A stretch of 64,000 nucleotides of DNA from Epibacterium ulvae (GCF_900102795.1 NZ_FMWG01000003.1:364755-428754), one strand, 5' to 3'. Shown: positions 55,036-64,000, counted from the stretch's first letter. A program made the numbers and translations. Notes: generated by a model from the sequence alone, not told the origin.

Positions 55036-55548
55036 CAGCACGTCACTGTTCCACATCTAGTCCATGCCCGAAGCTTTCCACATTCGAACACCCTCAAATA
55101 TGGCGACAAGAACGAACCTTACCGGAACCTGAGTGATCATCACTGCTAGTGCATCTGCGCTGGATGCATGGCAGGTGACCTAGCGGCGTCTTATATGGGG
55201 GCATGACACCTGCGCACAGTATATCTGCCACCGATTACAGCAAACCTCCAACAAGAAATCCGCGACAAGCTCACAAATGACGCCGCGATGTTAAAGCGTT
55301 TGGGAAGCACATGTCTTGTTGCGGTACTGATTGTGATGGATTGTATAAACGGAGATTAAATCCCCCTTGATGGCGGTCAACGAAACTCCCGAATTCGAGC
55401 TTTAACCTCGTGGTGCTCCCGCCCAATCTTGTGCTTTTGCAAAGCCCATCGTTTGGTTGGGCCAAGCGCCGCGCCTATGGCGCGGCGCTGGTCGCTTTGG
55501 GCTTTGCCCAAAGCGAAACACCTCTCAATTCAATCAGTCGTCATGAAG
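55036..55548. other. Intergenic region with a cluster of hairpins
   Basis: This 513-base gap has no convincing gene. At its right end are three consecutive stems: GCCCA/TGGGC at 55444-55462, a perfect 11-bp GC-rich stem AGCGCCGCGCC/GGCGCGGCGCT at 55465-55489 and a perfect 10-bp CGCTTTGGGC/GCCCAAAGCG at 55493-55515. The cluster lies 34 bases after the uup stop codon and may stabilise or end its mRNA. The rest resembles decayed sequence. Confidence 0.55.
55444..55515. repeat. Three-hairpin cluster downstream of uup
   Basis: Three adjacent inverted repeats with loops of 9, 3 and 3 bases. The middle stem is 11 bp and nearly all GC. No T tract follows on either strand, so simple termination is not certain. 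Confidence 0.6.
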
Positions 55549-57363
55549 CTAGTTTGAATTTTTCTCTTCAAGTTCTAGCCACTCCTCTTCCGCAGCTGAA
55601 AGTTTGTTTTGACGCTCGACCAATGCTTCTGTCGCCTTTTGAAATTTAACAGGTTCACGCGTGAACAGATCAGGGTCAGCCATCAATGCTTCAAGCTTGG
55701 CAATTTCCTGTTCAAAACGTTCCATTTCAGCCGGGAGTGCCTCTAATCTATGACGTTCTTTGTAACTTAAGCCTTCGTTTTCCGATGTTCTGGATGTGGT
55801 CGGCTTAGACTTGCTCTGCGTTTTGGATTTACTCGGACGAATAACAGAGTCTTTGGGCGTGCGCTGCGCGAGATAGTCACTCCAGCCCCCTGCATAGGAC
55901 ACAGCGTGACCGCCGCCTTCCATTGCAATCGTTGTGGTTGCAACCCGATCCAGAAAATCACGATCATGGCTCACCAAGAGAACTGTGCCATCATAGGCGT
56001 CCAGCAATTCTTGCAACAAATCCAAGGTCTCAACATCAAGATCATTGGTCGGCTCATCAAGCACCAGCAGATTTGATGTCCGCGCCATCAAACGGGCTAA
56101 AAGCAGGCGTGCCTTCTCCCCACCAGACAACGAACGAACAGGTGCCCGTGCCTGACGTTCATCAAATAAAAACTCTTTGAGATACCCAACCACATGTTTG
56201 GGCTGGCCGCGGACCATAACCTGATCCGCTTTACCCGAGACCCGCATAGATGGATCAGAGGTCAGATTGTCCCAAAGGCTCATATCCGGGTCAAGCTGCT
56301 CACGTGTTTGATCAAAGAGCGCGACTTCCAGATTGGTTCCGCGTTTGATTGATCCTGTGTCTGGTTCAATTTCCCCCAGCAGCATTTTTAACAGTGTGGT
56401 TTTCCCGGTTCCATTTGGCCCCACAAACGCCACCCTGTCCCCACGCTGCACCTTTAGGTCAAAGGGGGTCAGAATGATTTTATCGCCGAACTGCTTGGTA
56501 ATCCCCTCCGCTTCGATCACTTTGCGCCCTGATTTGGGCCCCGCCTCAAGTGCCAGTTCAGCCGCGCCTTGGCGTTTAATCTGACTGGAACGCTCTGCCT
56601 TGAGGTCCTGCAAGGCGCGCACGCGACCCATATTGCGTTTACGGCGCGCGGAAATCCCTTCAACTGCCCAACGGCTTTCGGACTTAATAAGCCTGTTCAG
56701 TTTATGGCGCGCCTGATCTTCTTCGTCCCAGATCTTATCCCGCCAAGCTTCAAAGGCCTCAAACCCTTTTTCCTGTCGTCGAACCTGACCACGATCCACC
56801 CATAAGGTCGCGCGCGTCAGCGCATTTAGAAAAGCACGGTCGTGCGAGATCAAGACGAATCCTGCACGTGTGGCCGACAATTCTCCTTCAAGCCAGGTGA
56901 TAGCCTCAATATCCAAATGGTTTGTCGGCTCATCCAACAGCATCAGATCCGGCGCTTCAGCCATCAATTTGGCCAAAGCAGCCCGACGCCGCTCGCCGCC
57001 AGAAGCCGTTTCAACGGGACGTGCTGGATCAAACTTCAGGCCTTCTCCAGCCCGCTCAACTTTGTACATCTCACCTGCGTCCAGCCCACTGGCCGCGAAA
57101 TCCCCAAGCGTGGCAAACCCTTCCATCTTTGGGTCTTGCTCCATGTAGCCGACGCTTTTGCCAGGTGGCACCACAATAGATCCAGTATCCGCTTCGACAA
57201 GTTCAGCCATGACTTTCATCAATGTTGACTTACCAGAGCCATTGCGCCCCACCAAAGCAACCCGGTCGCCGGGTTGCACCACCAGATCAAGGTCCGAAAA
57301 AATAGGATCTCCACCAAAGGTCAAAGAAATCCCGCTCATCTGTAAAAGAGGTATACGTGCCAT
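55549..57363 (-). CDS. uup: ABC-F family ATPase Uup
   Basis: A 604-aa soluble tandem ABC protein. Walker A motifs are GRNGSGKSTL and [10 protein letters not shown], Walker B and following are [14 protein letters not shown] and LVLDEPTNDLDVET, and the signatures are ASGGERRRA and LSGGEKARL. The string YAGGWSDYLAQR after the second domain is characteristic of Uup, as is the C-terminal basic linker and coiled coil (PAEMERFEQEIAKLEALMAD). Uup affects transposon excision and ribosome-linked stress in E. coli. It is the second ABC-F gene in this window. olsB lies upstream on the same strand. Confidence 0.95.
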   Translation of the reverse strand: MARIPLLQMSGISLTFGGDPIFSDLDLVVQPGDRVALVGRNGSGKSTLMKVMAELVEADTGSIVVPPGKSVGYMEQDPKMEGFATLGDFAASGLDAGEMYKVERAGEGLKFDPARPVETASGGERRRAALAKLMAEAPDLMLLDEPTNHLDIEAITWLEGELSATRAGFVLISHDRAFLNALTRATLWVDRGQVRRQEKGFEAFEAWRDKIWDEEDQARHKLNRLIKSESRWAVEGISARRKRNMGRVRALQDLKAERSSQIKRQGAAELALEAGPKSGRKVIEAEGITKQFGDKIILTPFDLKVQRGDRVAFVGPNGTGKTTLLKMLLGEIEPDTGSIKRGTNLEVALFDQTREQLDPDMSLWDNLTSDPSMRVSGKADQVMVRGQPKHVVGYLKEFLFDERQARAPVRSLSGGEKARLLLARLMARTSNLLVLDEPTNDLDVETLDLLQELLDAYDGTVLLVSHDRDFLDRVATTTIAMEGGGHAVSYAGGWSDYLAQRTPKDSVIRPSKSKTQSKSKPTTSRTSENEGLSYKERHRLEALPAEMERFEQEIAKLEALMADPDLFTREPVKFQKATEALVERQNKLSAAEEEWLELEEKNSN

Positions 57364-57431
57364 AAGAGCCAGCTACCGCTCAGAAGGCGAGAGGTCAATG
57401 TGGGGACACACGCCCAAGCGCGACAAATCGA

Positions 57432-58172
57432 TTATACAGCAGTGGCGCGTAATAATCTTTTGCGGGCGGGCGGGATTGCGCCAATCTCAAGCCCAGTAAA
57501 CACATGTAAGGTATTCATTTGGGTATCGACCACGGCATGATCGCTGACCCACCCTCCCATCATAAGATAACTCCGAAGCAACGGTGGCATCCGCATCATG
57601 GCTTTTTTTACATCCGGCTTGCGCCGCAATCGCGCGGCATAACGAAAGACGTTGGGCGCCTTCACACGCGGCAACCAACGCGCCGGAGCCAGATGGCGGT
57701 GTTTTAGCATTGCAAATGCATCCAAATATTCCTTGGTTTCTGTCCCTGCAAAAGAGGAACATCCAAACAACATTTGAATGTCATTGCGATCAACAAAAAC
57801 CGTCATCGCAGCCCAGGCCAGCCGTAAAACATCAGGATCGTTATTGGTTGGGTGAATACAAAATCGCCCCATTTCAACCAATCGCCCCTCAAATGCATGC
57901 AAGGCGCTTAGGTCATAGAATTGTGCCGAATAACTATCGGCGATGTGATCGCCGCCCGTTAGCACCATCATACGAAAGCAGCACACCAGCATGTCCGTTC
58001 GTGTGTCTTCGACTAAGACATGTGTGCAGATTGGATCGTGACCGTCCTGATCCCAACCATGGGTGCAAAAACACAGCGTGCGAAGCGCCTGTGCCGCAGC
58101 GATATCATCAGACCCACGCGCCAGTCGTGCTTGATAGTGCCCTTTCCTCAGCAAAACATCGTCTTCAGCCAT
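57432..58172 (-). CDS. olsB: Ornithine-acyl-ACP N-acyltransferase
   Basis: Transfers a 3-hydroxyacyl group from acyl-ACP to ornithine, the first step of ornithine lipid synthesis. The 246-aa protein has the OlsB/hemolysin-like GNAT fold: GHYQARLARGSDDIAAAQAL, LRTLCFCTHGWDQDGHDPIC, EGRLVEMGRFCIHPTNNDPD and FGCSSFAGTETKEY, followed by a substrate region with AFAMLKHRHLAPARWLPRVK. The start at 58170-58172 has GGAGG six bases upstream. olsA, the second step, is not next to it. Confidence 0.93.
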   Translation of the reverse strand: MAEDDVLLRKGHYQARLARGSDDIAAAQALRTLCFCTHGWDQDGHDPICTHVLVEDTRTDMLVCCFRMMVLTGGDHIADSYSAQFYDLSALHAFEGRLVEMGRFCIHPTNNDPDVLRLAWAAMTVFVDRNDIQMLFGCSSFAGTETKEYLDAFAMLKHRHLAPARWLPRVKAPNVFRYAARLRRKPDVKKAMMRMPPLLRSYLMMGGWVSDHAVVDTQMNTLHVFTGLEIGAIPPARKRLLRATAV

Positions 58173-58416
58173 ACAGAGCCTCCACATCAACAGATGGTCT
58201 AATTTGGTTGCGTATTGATTTGCTACCTAATCAGCATGACAGTCAAATGAAGCGCTGCCGCTGCGTCACCTCTACGTCGGGGCGTGCCAAAAACCTTGTT
58301 TAGCATGCGCACTCAACAAGCACATGCCGTCGTTGCAGATTGTTGGAGCTTCACACAAAGCACCTCCTGCGCGTAAAATCAAAACATAGGAAACTGCAAC
58401 GTAGACCTATCTTATC

Positions 58417-58893
58417 TTAGCTATCTGGGCTCAAGAAATCTCCTGGGTTGAAATTCCCAAGGTTGCCCAACAGCTGGCGCAAGAAGGTTTTATCGCGCAG
58501 ATTAGATTCGGTTATACGACGTTGCAGGGGGAAAACCTTCCCGTCTTCCAGCCCAAAGCGTTGAATACCTGTGACTGTGCCTGTCTCATTAAAGTTGATC
58601 GCGACCAGTTCGCGCGAGATGACTTTGGGTTCGCGCACACCGCGATTGCGGATAACACTCGTCACATAATAATATCCACCGTCTCGCAACACACCGCTTG
58701 TAGACGGTTGGCCGATGGTTTCATCGACGGCCTCTTTAGTATCCACCCCAGGTACGATATCAGCCAAAAGCTCTTCGCTTGGCACGTATCCATGCTTACG
58801 ATCGATTGACGCGCAAGCTGTCAGAGCGGTGAGAGCAATACCAAGCACCGTCGCTTTTAGTGCTTTATTGTGAATTTCGCTCTTTCTTGTCAT
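58417..58893 (-). CDS. BamE-like outer membrane lipoprotein (SmpA/OmlA family)
   Basis: A 158-aa lipoprotein with a signal peptide ending in lipobox LTAC (residues 24-27). The mature part has the BamE-like fold VPGVDTKEAVDETIGQPSTS followed by GGYYYVTSVIRNRGV and VAINFNETGTVTGIQRFGL. BamE stabilises the outer-membrane barrel-assembly machine. The start ATG 58891-58893 has GAGGGG nine bases upstream; longer starts at 58902 and 58929 are possible. It is divergent from yceD. Confidence 0.85.
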   Translation of the reverse strand: MTRKSEIHNKALKATVLGIALTALTACASIDRKHGYVPSEELLADIVPGVDTKEAVDETIGQPSTSGVLRDGGYYYVTSVIRNRGVREPKVISRELVAINFNETGTVTGIQRFGLEDGKVFPLQRRITESNLRDKTFLRQLLGNLGNFNPGDFLSPDS

Positions 58894-58978
58894 GCCGTTC
58901 ATCCCCTCTGGCTTGAACCTGCCTTTCAACCCGATTACCTAAACCACAGCTTCGGTTCAAGAAACGAAAGACTTCACG

Positions 58979-59521
58979 ATGTCGCAAACTACCGTATTTC
59001 GGGTCGCGGACCTGTCGCAAAACCGCCCGACCTCTTTTGACCTGCGCCCAGAACCTGAGGCGCTCAAGGCTCTTGCGCAGGAATTTGGCCTAGAGGACCT
59101 TCGCAAAGTCCGTTTTCACGGCGAAATCAACGCACATGGCAAACGCGACTGGCAACTAAAAGCGACCCTTGGCGCTACGATTGGCCAAATCTGCGTCGTG
59201 ACACTGGATCAAATGAGCACACGGGTCGATACCCCGGTCCATCGCCTGTTTCTGCGTGAGCTGCAGACGCCAGACGAGGAAGAGATCGAAATGCAAGAAG
59301 ATGATTCGATTGAACCTCTCGGCCCTGAAATTGATCTGGAGGCCTTGATGGCAGAGGCGCTTGCCTTGGAAATCCCAGAATTTCCGCGCAAAAAAAATGC
59401 ACAACTTGGCGAAGCTGTCTTTGCTGAACCTGGCATTACCCCTATGCGAGATGAGGATACCAGACCGTTTGCAGGTCTCTCTGCCTTGAAAGACGCGCTG
59501 AACAGTGCGGCAAAAGAGTAG
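58979..59521 (+). CDS. yceD: YceD family protein (DUF177)
   Basis: A 180-aa acidic protein of the YceD/DUF177 family, which is nearly always next to rpmF and the fatty acid genes. Features are VRFHGEINAHGKRDWQLKAT, TIGQICVVTLDQMSTRVDTP, where the Cys-containing strand is typical, and the acidic LQTPDEEEIEMQEDDSIEPL region. YceD homologues are implicated in 23S rRNA accumulation in plants and bacteria. It precedes rpmF by 228 bases. Confidence 0.9.
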   Translation: MSQTTVFRVADLSQNRPTSFDLRPEPEALKALAQEFGLEDLRKVRFHGEINAHGKRDWQLKATLGATIGQICVVTLDQMSTRVDTPVHRLFLRELQTPDEEEIEMQEDDSIEPLGPEIDLEALMAEALALEIPEFPRKKNAQLGEAVFAEPGITPMRDEDTRPFAGLSALKDALNSAAKE

Positions 59522-59592
59522 ATTCTCTTTAATCTCATGACGGCGATGCACCCAACTTTCTAAGAACGATTGATCCGATCCGTAAAAACTCC

Positions 59593-59620
59593 TTGCGAAA
59601 GCAAAGATTCTCGCTATTTT
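59593..59620 (+). promoter_or_regulatory. Candidate rpmF promoter
   Basis: TTGCGA at 59593-59598 and TATTTT at 59615-59620 with a 16-base spacer, 130 bases upstream of rpmF. The match is moderate, and the leader between it and rpmF contains no other clear signal. Confidence 0.35.
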
Positions 59621-59749
59621 CGCGCGCTCATCGGATTTATCGTTGGACATTAGGCAGACTGCGGCGTAAACGCACGTCACACCGAATTAAAACGGAACAG
59701 AAACACGCTGCGGGGATCTCCCCAAAGCCCCAGTTACGAAGGTTGAGAC

Positions 59750-59956
59750 ATGGCTGTCCAACAGAATAAAGTATCCAAATCGCGCCGTAACAACCGCCGC
59801 GCGCACGATGCCCTGGTTGCTGCAAACCCCAACGAATGCTCCAACTGTGGCGAGCTGCGCCGTCCGCACCACGTGTGCCCTTCTTGCGGTCATTACGACA
59901 GTAAAGAAGTAATCGCTCAGGCGAATGAAGTCGATCTGGACGAAGACGCGGCTTAA
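59750..59956 (+). CDS. rpmF: 50S ribosomal protein L32
   Basis: A 68-aa ribosomal protein of the large subunit. [20 protein letters not shown] is the invariant basic start, and a zinc ribbon uses CSNC and CPSC (residues 30-48). The binding site is weak but spacing and conservation leave no doubt. It lies directly before plsX (32-base gap), as across bacteria, in a ribosome-plus-lipid gene group. Confidence 0.98.
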   Translation: MAVQQNKVSKSRRNNRRAHDALVAANPNECSNCGELRRPHHVCPSCGHYDSKEVIAQANEVDLDEDAA

Positions 59957-59988
59957 TCCCACGTTTTGTTGATACAGGCAGGCTTTAA

Positions 59989-61089
59989 ATGACCGGCGAA
60001 CCCGTTTCCAGTCAGGCGCAGGCCCGCCCTATCACTATTTCCGTCGATGCTATGGGCGGAGACGCCGGCCCCGCAGTAGTGGTGGCCGGCCTTGCTAAAT
60101 CTGCAAAGAAAAACCCCAACATCAGATTTATTCTACATGGCTCTGAAGAGCTGCTGACCCCTTTGGTTGCGAAACGCCGAAATCTGCAAAATCGCGTTCA
60201 GATTCGCGATGCGCGTAACGTTGTCACAATGGAAGATAAACCCAGCCAGGTTATGCGCAATGGTAAGGGTACGTCTATGTGGTCAACGCTTGATGCGGTA
60301 AAAAAAGGCCAAGCAGACGGCGCTGTTTCCTGTGGCAATACGGGCGCGTTGATGGCGCTGAGTATGCTGAGATTACGCAAAATGCCGGGTGTAAACAGAC
60401 CCGCAATTGCGATATTTTGGCCTTCTCTCAACCCTCAAGGCTTTAACGTGATGCTGGATGTGGGCGCAGATGTAAAAGCAGATGCGGAAGATCTGCTGCA
60501 ATTTGCTCTGATGGGCGTGTCATATGCGCGCAACTCTATGGATCTCGCCCAGCCCCGGGTAGGATTGTTGAATGTAGGCACCGAGGAACACAAAGGACGC
60601 GCTGAACTAAAAGAAGCCCATGGGTTAATCAGCAAAGAAGCCGAGACCTCCAATTTTGACTTTGTCGGCTTTGTTGAGGGAAGTGATATTCCTGGCGATG
60701 TTGCAGACGTCATTGTGACTGATGGCTTTACCGGGAATGTCGCGATTAAAACTGGAGAAGGCACAGCCAGCCTCATTCGCAGTTCTCTAAAAGAAGCGTT
60801 TCAGTATTCGCTATTGTCTCGCATTGCAGCCGTCCTTGCGCTGACCTCGCTAAAACGCCTGTCAAAACGGATCGATCCCCGCCGCGTCAACGGTGGCGTG
60901 TTTCTTGGTCTCAATGGAACCGTCGTTAAGTCTCATGGGGGCGCCGATGCGACTGGTGTTTCTGCCGCAATCAAACTGGCATTTCGTCTGGCTGAACAGG
61001 GTTTTTCGGAAAAATTAGCGGCACGGGTTGCCTCTGCCAAAGAGCCACCTCAAGATGAGCAAACTTCGGCCCACTCCGAAGCCTCCTAA
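59989..61089 (+). CDS. plsX: Phosphate acyltransferase PlsX
   Basis: Makes acyl-phosphate from acyl-ACP, the first commitment to membrane phospholipid. The 366-aa protein has the start ITISVDAMGGDAGPAVVVAG, GAVSCGNTGALMALSMLRL, and the C-terminal GGVFLGLNGTVVKSHGGADA. It lies between rpmF and fabH, 25 bases before fabH, in the standard order. Confidence 0.97.
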   Translation: MTGEPVSSQAQARPITISVDAMGGDAGPAVVVAGLAKSAKKNPNIRFILHGSEELLTPLVAKRRNLQNRVQIRDARNVVTMEDKPSQVMRNGKGTSMWSTLDAVKKGQADGAVSCGNTGALMALSMLRLRKMPGVNRPAIAIFWPSLNPQGFNVMLDVGADVKADAEDLLQFALMGVSYARNSMDLAQPRVGLLNVGTEEHKGRAELKEAHGLISKEAETSNFDFVGFVEGSDIPGDVADVIVTDGFTGNVAIKTGEGTASLIRSSLKEAFQYSLLSRIAAVLALTSLKRLSKRIDPRRVNGGVFLGLNGTVVKSHGGADATGVSAAIKLAFRLAEQGFSEKLAARVASAKEPPQDEQTSAHSEAS

Positions 61090-61114
61090 ATTATAAAGAC
61101 AAGGGCAGGTAATC

Positions 61115-62086
61115 ATGACACGACGCGCAGTGGTGGTTGGCACCGGACATTATTTACCGGAACGGGTGGTCGAAAACGCGGAATTTGAAGCAACACTCGA
61201 CACCACTGACGAATGGATTCGCACCCGCTCTGGCATCGAACGTCGCCATTTCGCCGCTGACGGTCAAAATACATCAGATCTAGCAACCAAAGCCGCTGCC
61301 ACAGCGTTGAATGATGCTGGCTTAGCCGCTGACGATATTGACGCCATCGTCCTTGCCACTTCCACTGCGGACCTGACATTCCCTTCAGCTGCGACCATGG
61401 TTCAAGCCGCGCTTGGCATGACTCGTGGATTTGCATTTGATGTCCAAGCCGTCTGCGCAGGGTTTGTATACGCCCTAAGCAATGCGAACGCCTTGATCCT
61501 GTCAGGTCAGGCAAATCGTGTTCTTGTCATCGGTGCCGAAACTTTTAGCCGCATCTTGGATTGGAACGACCGATCAACCTGTGTGCTGTTCGGCGACGGC
61601 GCTGGAGCGCTGATCCTAGAGGCACAGGAACATGCCGGGGCCGTCGATGATCGTGGTATACATTCCACCGATCTGAATTCAGATGGCCGCCACAAAGATC
61701 TGCTTTATGTCGATGGCGGCGTTTCAACTCAGAACACTGGCCAGCTCCGCATGCAGGGCAATCAGGTTTTCCGCCATGCTGTTGAAAAGTTAGCGAAAAC
61801 CGCTCATACGGCTTTGGCACGCGCAAATATGTCTGCTGATGATGTCGATTGGATCGTACCACATCAGGCCAATATTCGCATCATTCAAGGCACGGCCAAA
61901 AAGATGGGCCTGCCCATGGAAAAAGTTGTGGTAACAGTTCAGGATCATGGCAATACCTCAGCCGCCTCTATTCCGCTGGCTCTCTCCGTTGGCAAACAGC
62001 GCGGTCAGATCAAAGAAGGAGATCTGATTGTTACCGAAGCTATAGGCGGTGGTCTCGCCTGGGGTGCGGTAGTGTTGCGCTGGTGA
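61115..62086 (+). CDS. fabH: 3-oxoacyl-ACP synthase III
   Basis: Starts fatty acid synthesis by joining acetyl-CoA and malonyl-ACP. The 323-aa protein has the catalytic Cys in FDVQAVCAGFVYALSNANAL at residue 114, His in VPHQANIRIIQG near 249 and Asn in DHGNTSAASIPLALS near 279. TTDEWIRTRSGIERRHF is the family N-terminal motif. It follows plsX in the same operon. Confidence 0.98.
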   Translation: MTRRAVVVGTGHYLPERVVENAEFEATLDTTDEWIRTRSGIERRHFAADGQNTSDLATKAAATALNDAGLAADDIDAIVLATSTADLTFPSAATMVQAALGMTRGFAFDVQAVCAGFVYALSNANALILSGQANRVLVIGAETFSRILDWNDRSTCVLFGDGAGALILEAQEHAGAVDDRGIHSTDLNSDGRHKDLLYVDGGVSTQNTGQLRMQGNQVFRHAVEKLAKTAHTALARANMSADDVDWIVPHQANIRIIQGTAKKMGLPMEKVVVTVQDHGNTSAASIPLALSVGKQRGQIKEGDLIVTEAIGGGLAWGAVVLRW

Positions 62087-62179
62087 CCGCTCTTTGACGC
62101 CCAAAGCTCACCTGCAATTCATTGATATTGACAGGGATTTTACCAAGCCCCTATGGTTGAGCAAACAACGGGGAACGGT

Positions 62180-62482
62180 ATGAGTGAAAAAACGCTAACA
62201 CGCATGGATCTTAGTGAGGCTGTCTTCCGCGAGGTCGGCCTATCGAGAAATGAGAGCGCACAATTGGTAGAAAGCATGTTGCAACACATGTCAGATGCTT
62301 TAGTTCGCGGAGAGCAAGTTAAAATTTCATCCTTTGGCACGTTCAGCGTTCGGGACAAAACAGCCCGGATTGGACGTAATCCGAAAACAGGTGAAGAGGT
62401 GCCAATCCAGCCGCGGCGGGTTTTGACCTTCCGCCCCTCACATCTGATGAAGGACCGCGTCGCCGAGGGCAATCGCAAGTAA
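62180..62482 (+). CDS. ihfA: Integration host factor subunit alpha
   Basis: A 100-aa DNA-bending subunit. [20 protein letters not shown] is the N-terminal helix pair, and [20 protein letters not shown] and [20 protein letters not shown] carry the DNA-contacting arm and the intercalating Pro. With IhfB it bends DNA in recombination and transcription. The start at 62180 has a GGGGA binding site; a nine-codon extension is possible. It follows fabH by 93 bases and precedes merR. Confidence 0.94.
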   Translation: MSEKTLTRMDLSEAVFREVGLSRNESAQLVESMLQHMSDALVRGEQVKISSFGTFSVRDKTARIGRNPKTGEEVPIQPRRVLTFRPSHLMKDRVAEGNRK

Positions 62483-62497
62483 AACCGGACTTTATAG

Positions 62498-64000
62498 ATG
62501 TCAAAATCACCAGACGCCTTCCGTACCATCAGCGAAGTAGCGGAGTGGCTGGAGATACAAGCGCATGTATTGCGCTTCTGGGAAAGTAAATTTACCCAGC
62601 TCAAACCCGTGAAAAGAGCCGGTGGAAGACGGTATTACCGTCCCACCGATATGCTGCTGTTAGGCGGGATACGGCATCTGTTGCACGACAAAGGCCTGTC
62701 CATCAAAGAGGTTCAGGCTATTTTACGCGACCAAGGCGTGGAGGCCGTTGCCGAACTTTCCCATCCGTTGGAAGCAGATGGCATTGAAGCACAAACACCA
62801 ACCGCACCAGCTGCTGCAGCGCCGGTTGAAGTGGCGTCTGCTCAACCAGATCTGTTGTCGGCAACAGAAACTACAACGTCTCAAACACCGGCAGATACGC
62901 CAACTGAACCTTCGCAGGGGATGGAAAGCGGGGCGGACCATCAGGGCATGGTTGAAACCCCTCCCCCTCAGTCCGCAGATGTAACTGGATCTATCGCTTC
63001 AAATGAGGTGCAAGATCACACGCTATCAAGTTTGGCCGCGCCAGAACTTCCTCTGGAAGAAACCGCTGTATCTAGCCCGACAGCGCCCCCTGTTCAGGCA
63101 CCTGCCGCCTCACCTGTGCCGCCCTCTGCAGAGCAGCAATCTGATCTCGCTTTCCAAGTCGCTGAGGCAGCGCATCAAAATACAGACAATGTCCTACCCC
63201 TGTCTGCTCAACCTTCTACAAATGAAGCAACCATCCCCGAGATCGAACCACGAGTAGGATCGGTTGGGAATAATGACCTTGTGCCAACAGCGCCGCACGC
63301 CAGTTCGGATCAAATCTCGCAAGCCCCTCAAGCGCAGCCTACGATGTCGCCTTCGCCAGATGAGCCCGTTGAAGCGGTATCCCTAGACACTGCGACAGAC
63401 ATGCCCGAACCTATAAATCAACCACTTGCAGGAACAACTGAATCTGCAGTTGAAATACCTGAATTTTCACCTTCAGAACCTTCGGTGGCAGAGGCGAGTT
63501 TAGACCTTTCGGGCAAAGCCGATTCAGAAATAGATCCAACACCATCCACCACCACACCGATCGTCGAGGACCCAGCGCCGCACAGTGAACAAACTCAGCA
63601 AGCTGACCAAATACAAGCATCCGCACCAGTGGACATGGTCGCCCCCTCTCCTCAAACAGAGGAGGTAAATACACCTCCGCCTGCACTTGAAACTGTCGCG
63701 TTGGACTCCTCAACACCAATAACTGAGAGCGCCGCAAATCCCCCCCTTCAACGAGAAATTGCGCCAAAATCGCTGGCTGAACAAAACGTAGAAGATCCGC
63801 ACGAACAGACTGCATCCAGCAGTGACGTGCAGCATACGATTGAACAAACCACAGCAACTGAGCCAGCGGCGCCACCGCCTACTTCACAAATATCAACGCT
63901 CATCCCTGAGGCGACTGAGGCGACTGAGGCGACTGAGGCGACTGAGGCGACTGAGGCGACTGAGGCGACTGAGGCGACTGAGGCGACTGAGGCGACTGAG
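62498..64000 (+). CDS. MerR-family regulator with long repetitive acidic tail (partial)
   Basis: The gene starts at ATG 62498, 15 bases after ihfA, and is still open at the window edge after 501 codons. The first 75 residues are a MerR winged helix: [20 protein letters not shown], then [20 protein letters not shown] and [18 protein letters not shown]. From about residue 85 the rest is low-complexity, rich in Pro, Ala, Thr, Glu, Gln and Ser with no visible domain. It ends at the edge in perfect GAG-GCG-ACT repeats (Glu-Ala-Thr). A MerR gene downstream of ihfA is usual in this group, but such a long tail is not. Confidence 0.85.
   Translation, partial: MSKSPDAFRTISEVAEWLEIQAHVLRFWESKFTQLKPVKRAGGRRYYRPTDMLLLGGIRHLLHDKGLSIKEVQAILRDQGVEAVAELSHPLEADGIEAQTPTAPAAAAPVEVASAQPDLLSATETTTSQTPADTPTEPSQGMESGADHQGMVETPPPQSADVTGSIASNEVQDHTLSSLAAPELPLEETAVSSPTAPPVQAPAASPVPPSAEQQSDLAFQVAEAAHQNTDNVLPLSAQPSTNEATIPEIEPRVGSVGNNDLVPTAPHASSDQISQAPQAQPTMSPSPDEPVEAVSLDTATDMPEPINQPLAGTTESAVEIPEFSPSEPSVAEASLDLSGKADSEIDPTPSTTTPIVEDPAPHSEQTQQADQIQASAPVDMVAPSPQTEEVNTPPPALETVALDSSTPITESAANPPLQREIAPKSLAEQNVEDPHEQTASSSDVQHTIEQTTATEPAAPPPTSQISTLIPEATEATEATEATEATEATEATEATEATEATE
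63908..64000 (+). repeat. Perfect 9-bp coding tandem repeat (EAT)n
   Basis: GAGGCGACT is repeated at least ten times without mismatch, in frame with the MerR gene, and continues past the right edge. Each unit adds Glu-Ala-Thr. Confidence 0.97.

Noticed and set aside
55271..55465. A small minus-strand gene in the 55.0-55.5 kb gap
   Set aside because: No binding site, no hydrophobic or domain pattern, and the frame runs into the hairpin cluster. It looks like decayed sequence.
63908..64000. Tandem repeats as a CRISPR array
   Set aside because: Units are 9 bp with no spacers and lie in frame within a coding region.

Overview
The window is a chromosomal stretch of an alphaproteobacterium, very probably a member of the Roseobacter group (Rhodobacterales). 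The evidence is gene content and order: rnd-purN-purM, a divergent prmC-prfA locus, lptF-lptG-lptD-surA-pdxA-rsmA, a DUF4167 gene, YceD-rpmF-plsX-fabH-ihfA-merR, an OlsB-type ornithine lipid enzyme and a Fur/Mur-type regulator. Genes are densely packed on both strands, with many 4-base start/stop overlaps. I see no rRNA, prophage or CRISPR array.

Layout. 1-2.8 kb: start of rnd (minus, cut by the window edge), purM-purN, rpiB. 2.9-7.6 kb: a Tat-exported metallo-beta-lactamase-fold protein divergent from a LysR regulator, a CAU-anticodon tRNA with a clear promoter, an orphan EnvZ-type kinase, a second MBL hydrolase and tRNA-Asn. 7.9-10.2 kb: a chemoreceptor. 10.3-13.8 kb: a self-contained ECF sigma / membrane anti-sigma / Tat-exported beta-propeller / DUF305 unit, with two copies of the same ECF-type promoter (GGAATA-N16-GTCT). 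13.8-15.5 kb is accessory: an orphan lipoprotein, a decayed IS5-family transposase and a DUF2322 gene whose 3' end is also found as a truncated copy at 10.3 kb. 15.5-19.9 kb: a signalling cluster (hybrid kinase with PAS, REC and Hpt, a periplasmic molybdopterin-oxidoreductase-fold protein, a divergent NarL/LuxR response regulator) and a TfoX C-terminal domain protein.

20-34.8 kb is mostly core: ThrE exporter, ndk, ABC-F (YheS type), MarC, a retroviral-type aspartic protease, holC-pepA, then the outer-membrane biogenesis run lptF-lptG-lptD-surA-pdxA-rsmA. 34.8-42.4 kb: DUF4167, prfA-prmC, a small Cys-rich exported protein, DUF1499, two translationally coupled ureohydrolases, an M20 amidohydrolase and mazG. 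42.5-45 kb is accessory again: a DM13 protein, a MEKHLA-domain protein preceded by a G10 tract, a decayed IS110-family transposase and a YciI-like protein. 45-58.2 kb: eno with a candidate LacI-type operator, an EamA transporter, a Fur/Mur regulator, a DEAD-box helicase, selO, a DUF985 cupin, anmK, tyrS, a FemAB/GNAT-like protein, ABC-F Uup and olsB. 58.4-64 kb: a BamE-like lipoprotein, then yceD-rpmF-plsX-fabH-ihfA and a MerR regulator that runs off the right edge through a perfect 9-bp (Glu-Ala-Thr) tandem repeat.

The most distinctive units are the ECF regulon with its paired promoters, the kinase/molybdopterin-fold cluster, the G10 and EAT repeat tracts (possible slippage sites), and a few very small genes. 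I found no clearly unprecedented large system. Functions are assigned by recognising family motifs by eye; no database search was run.
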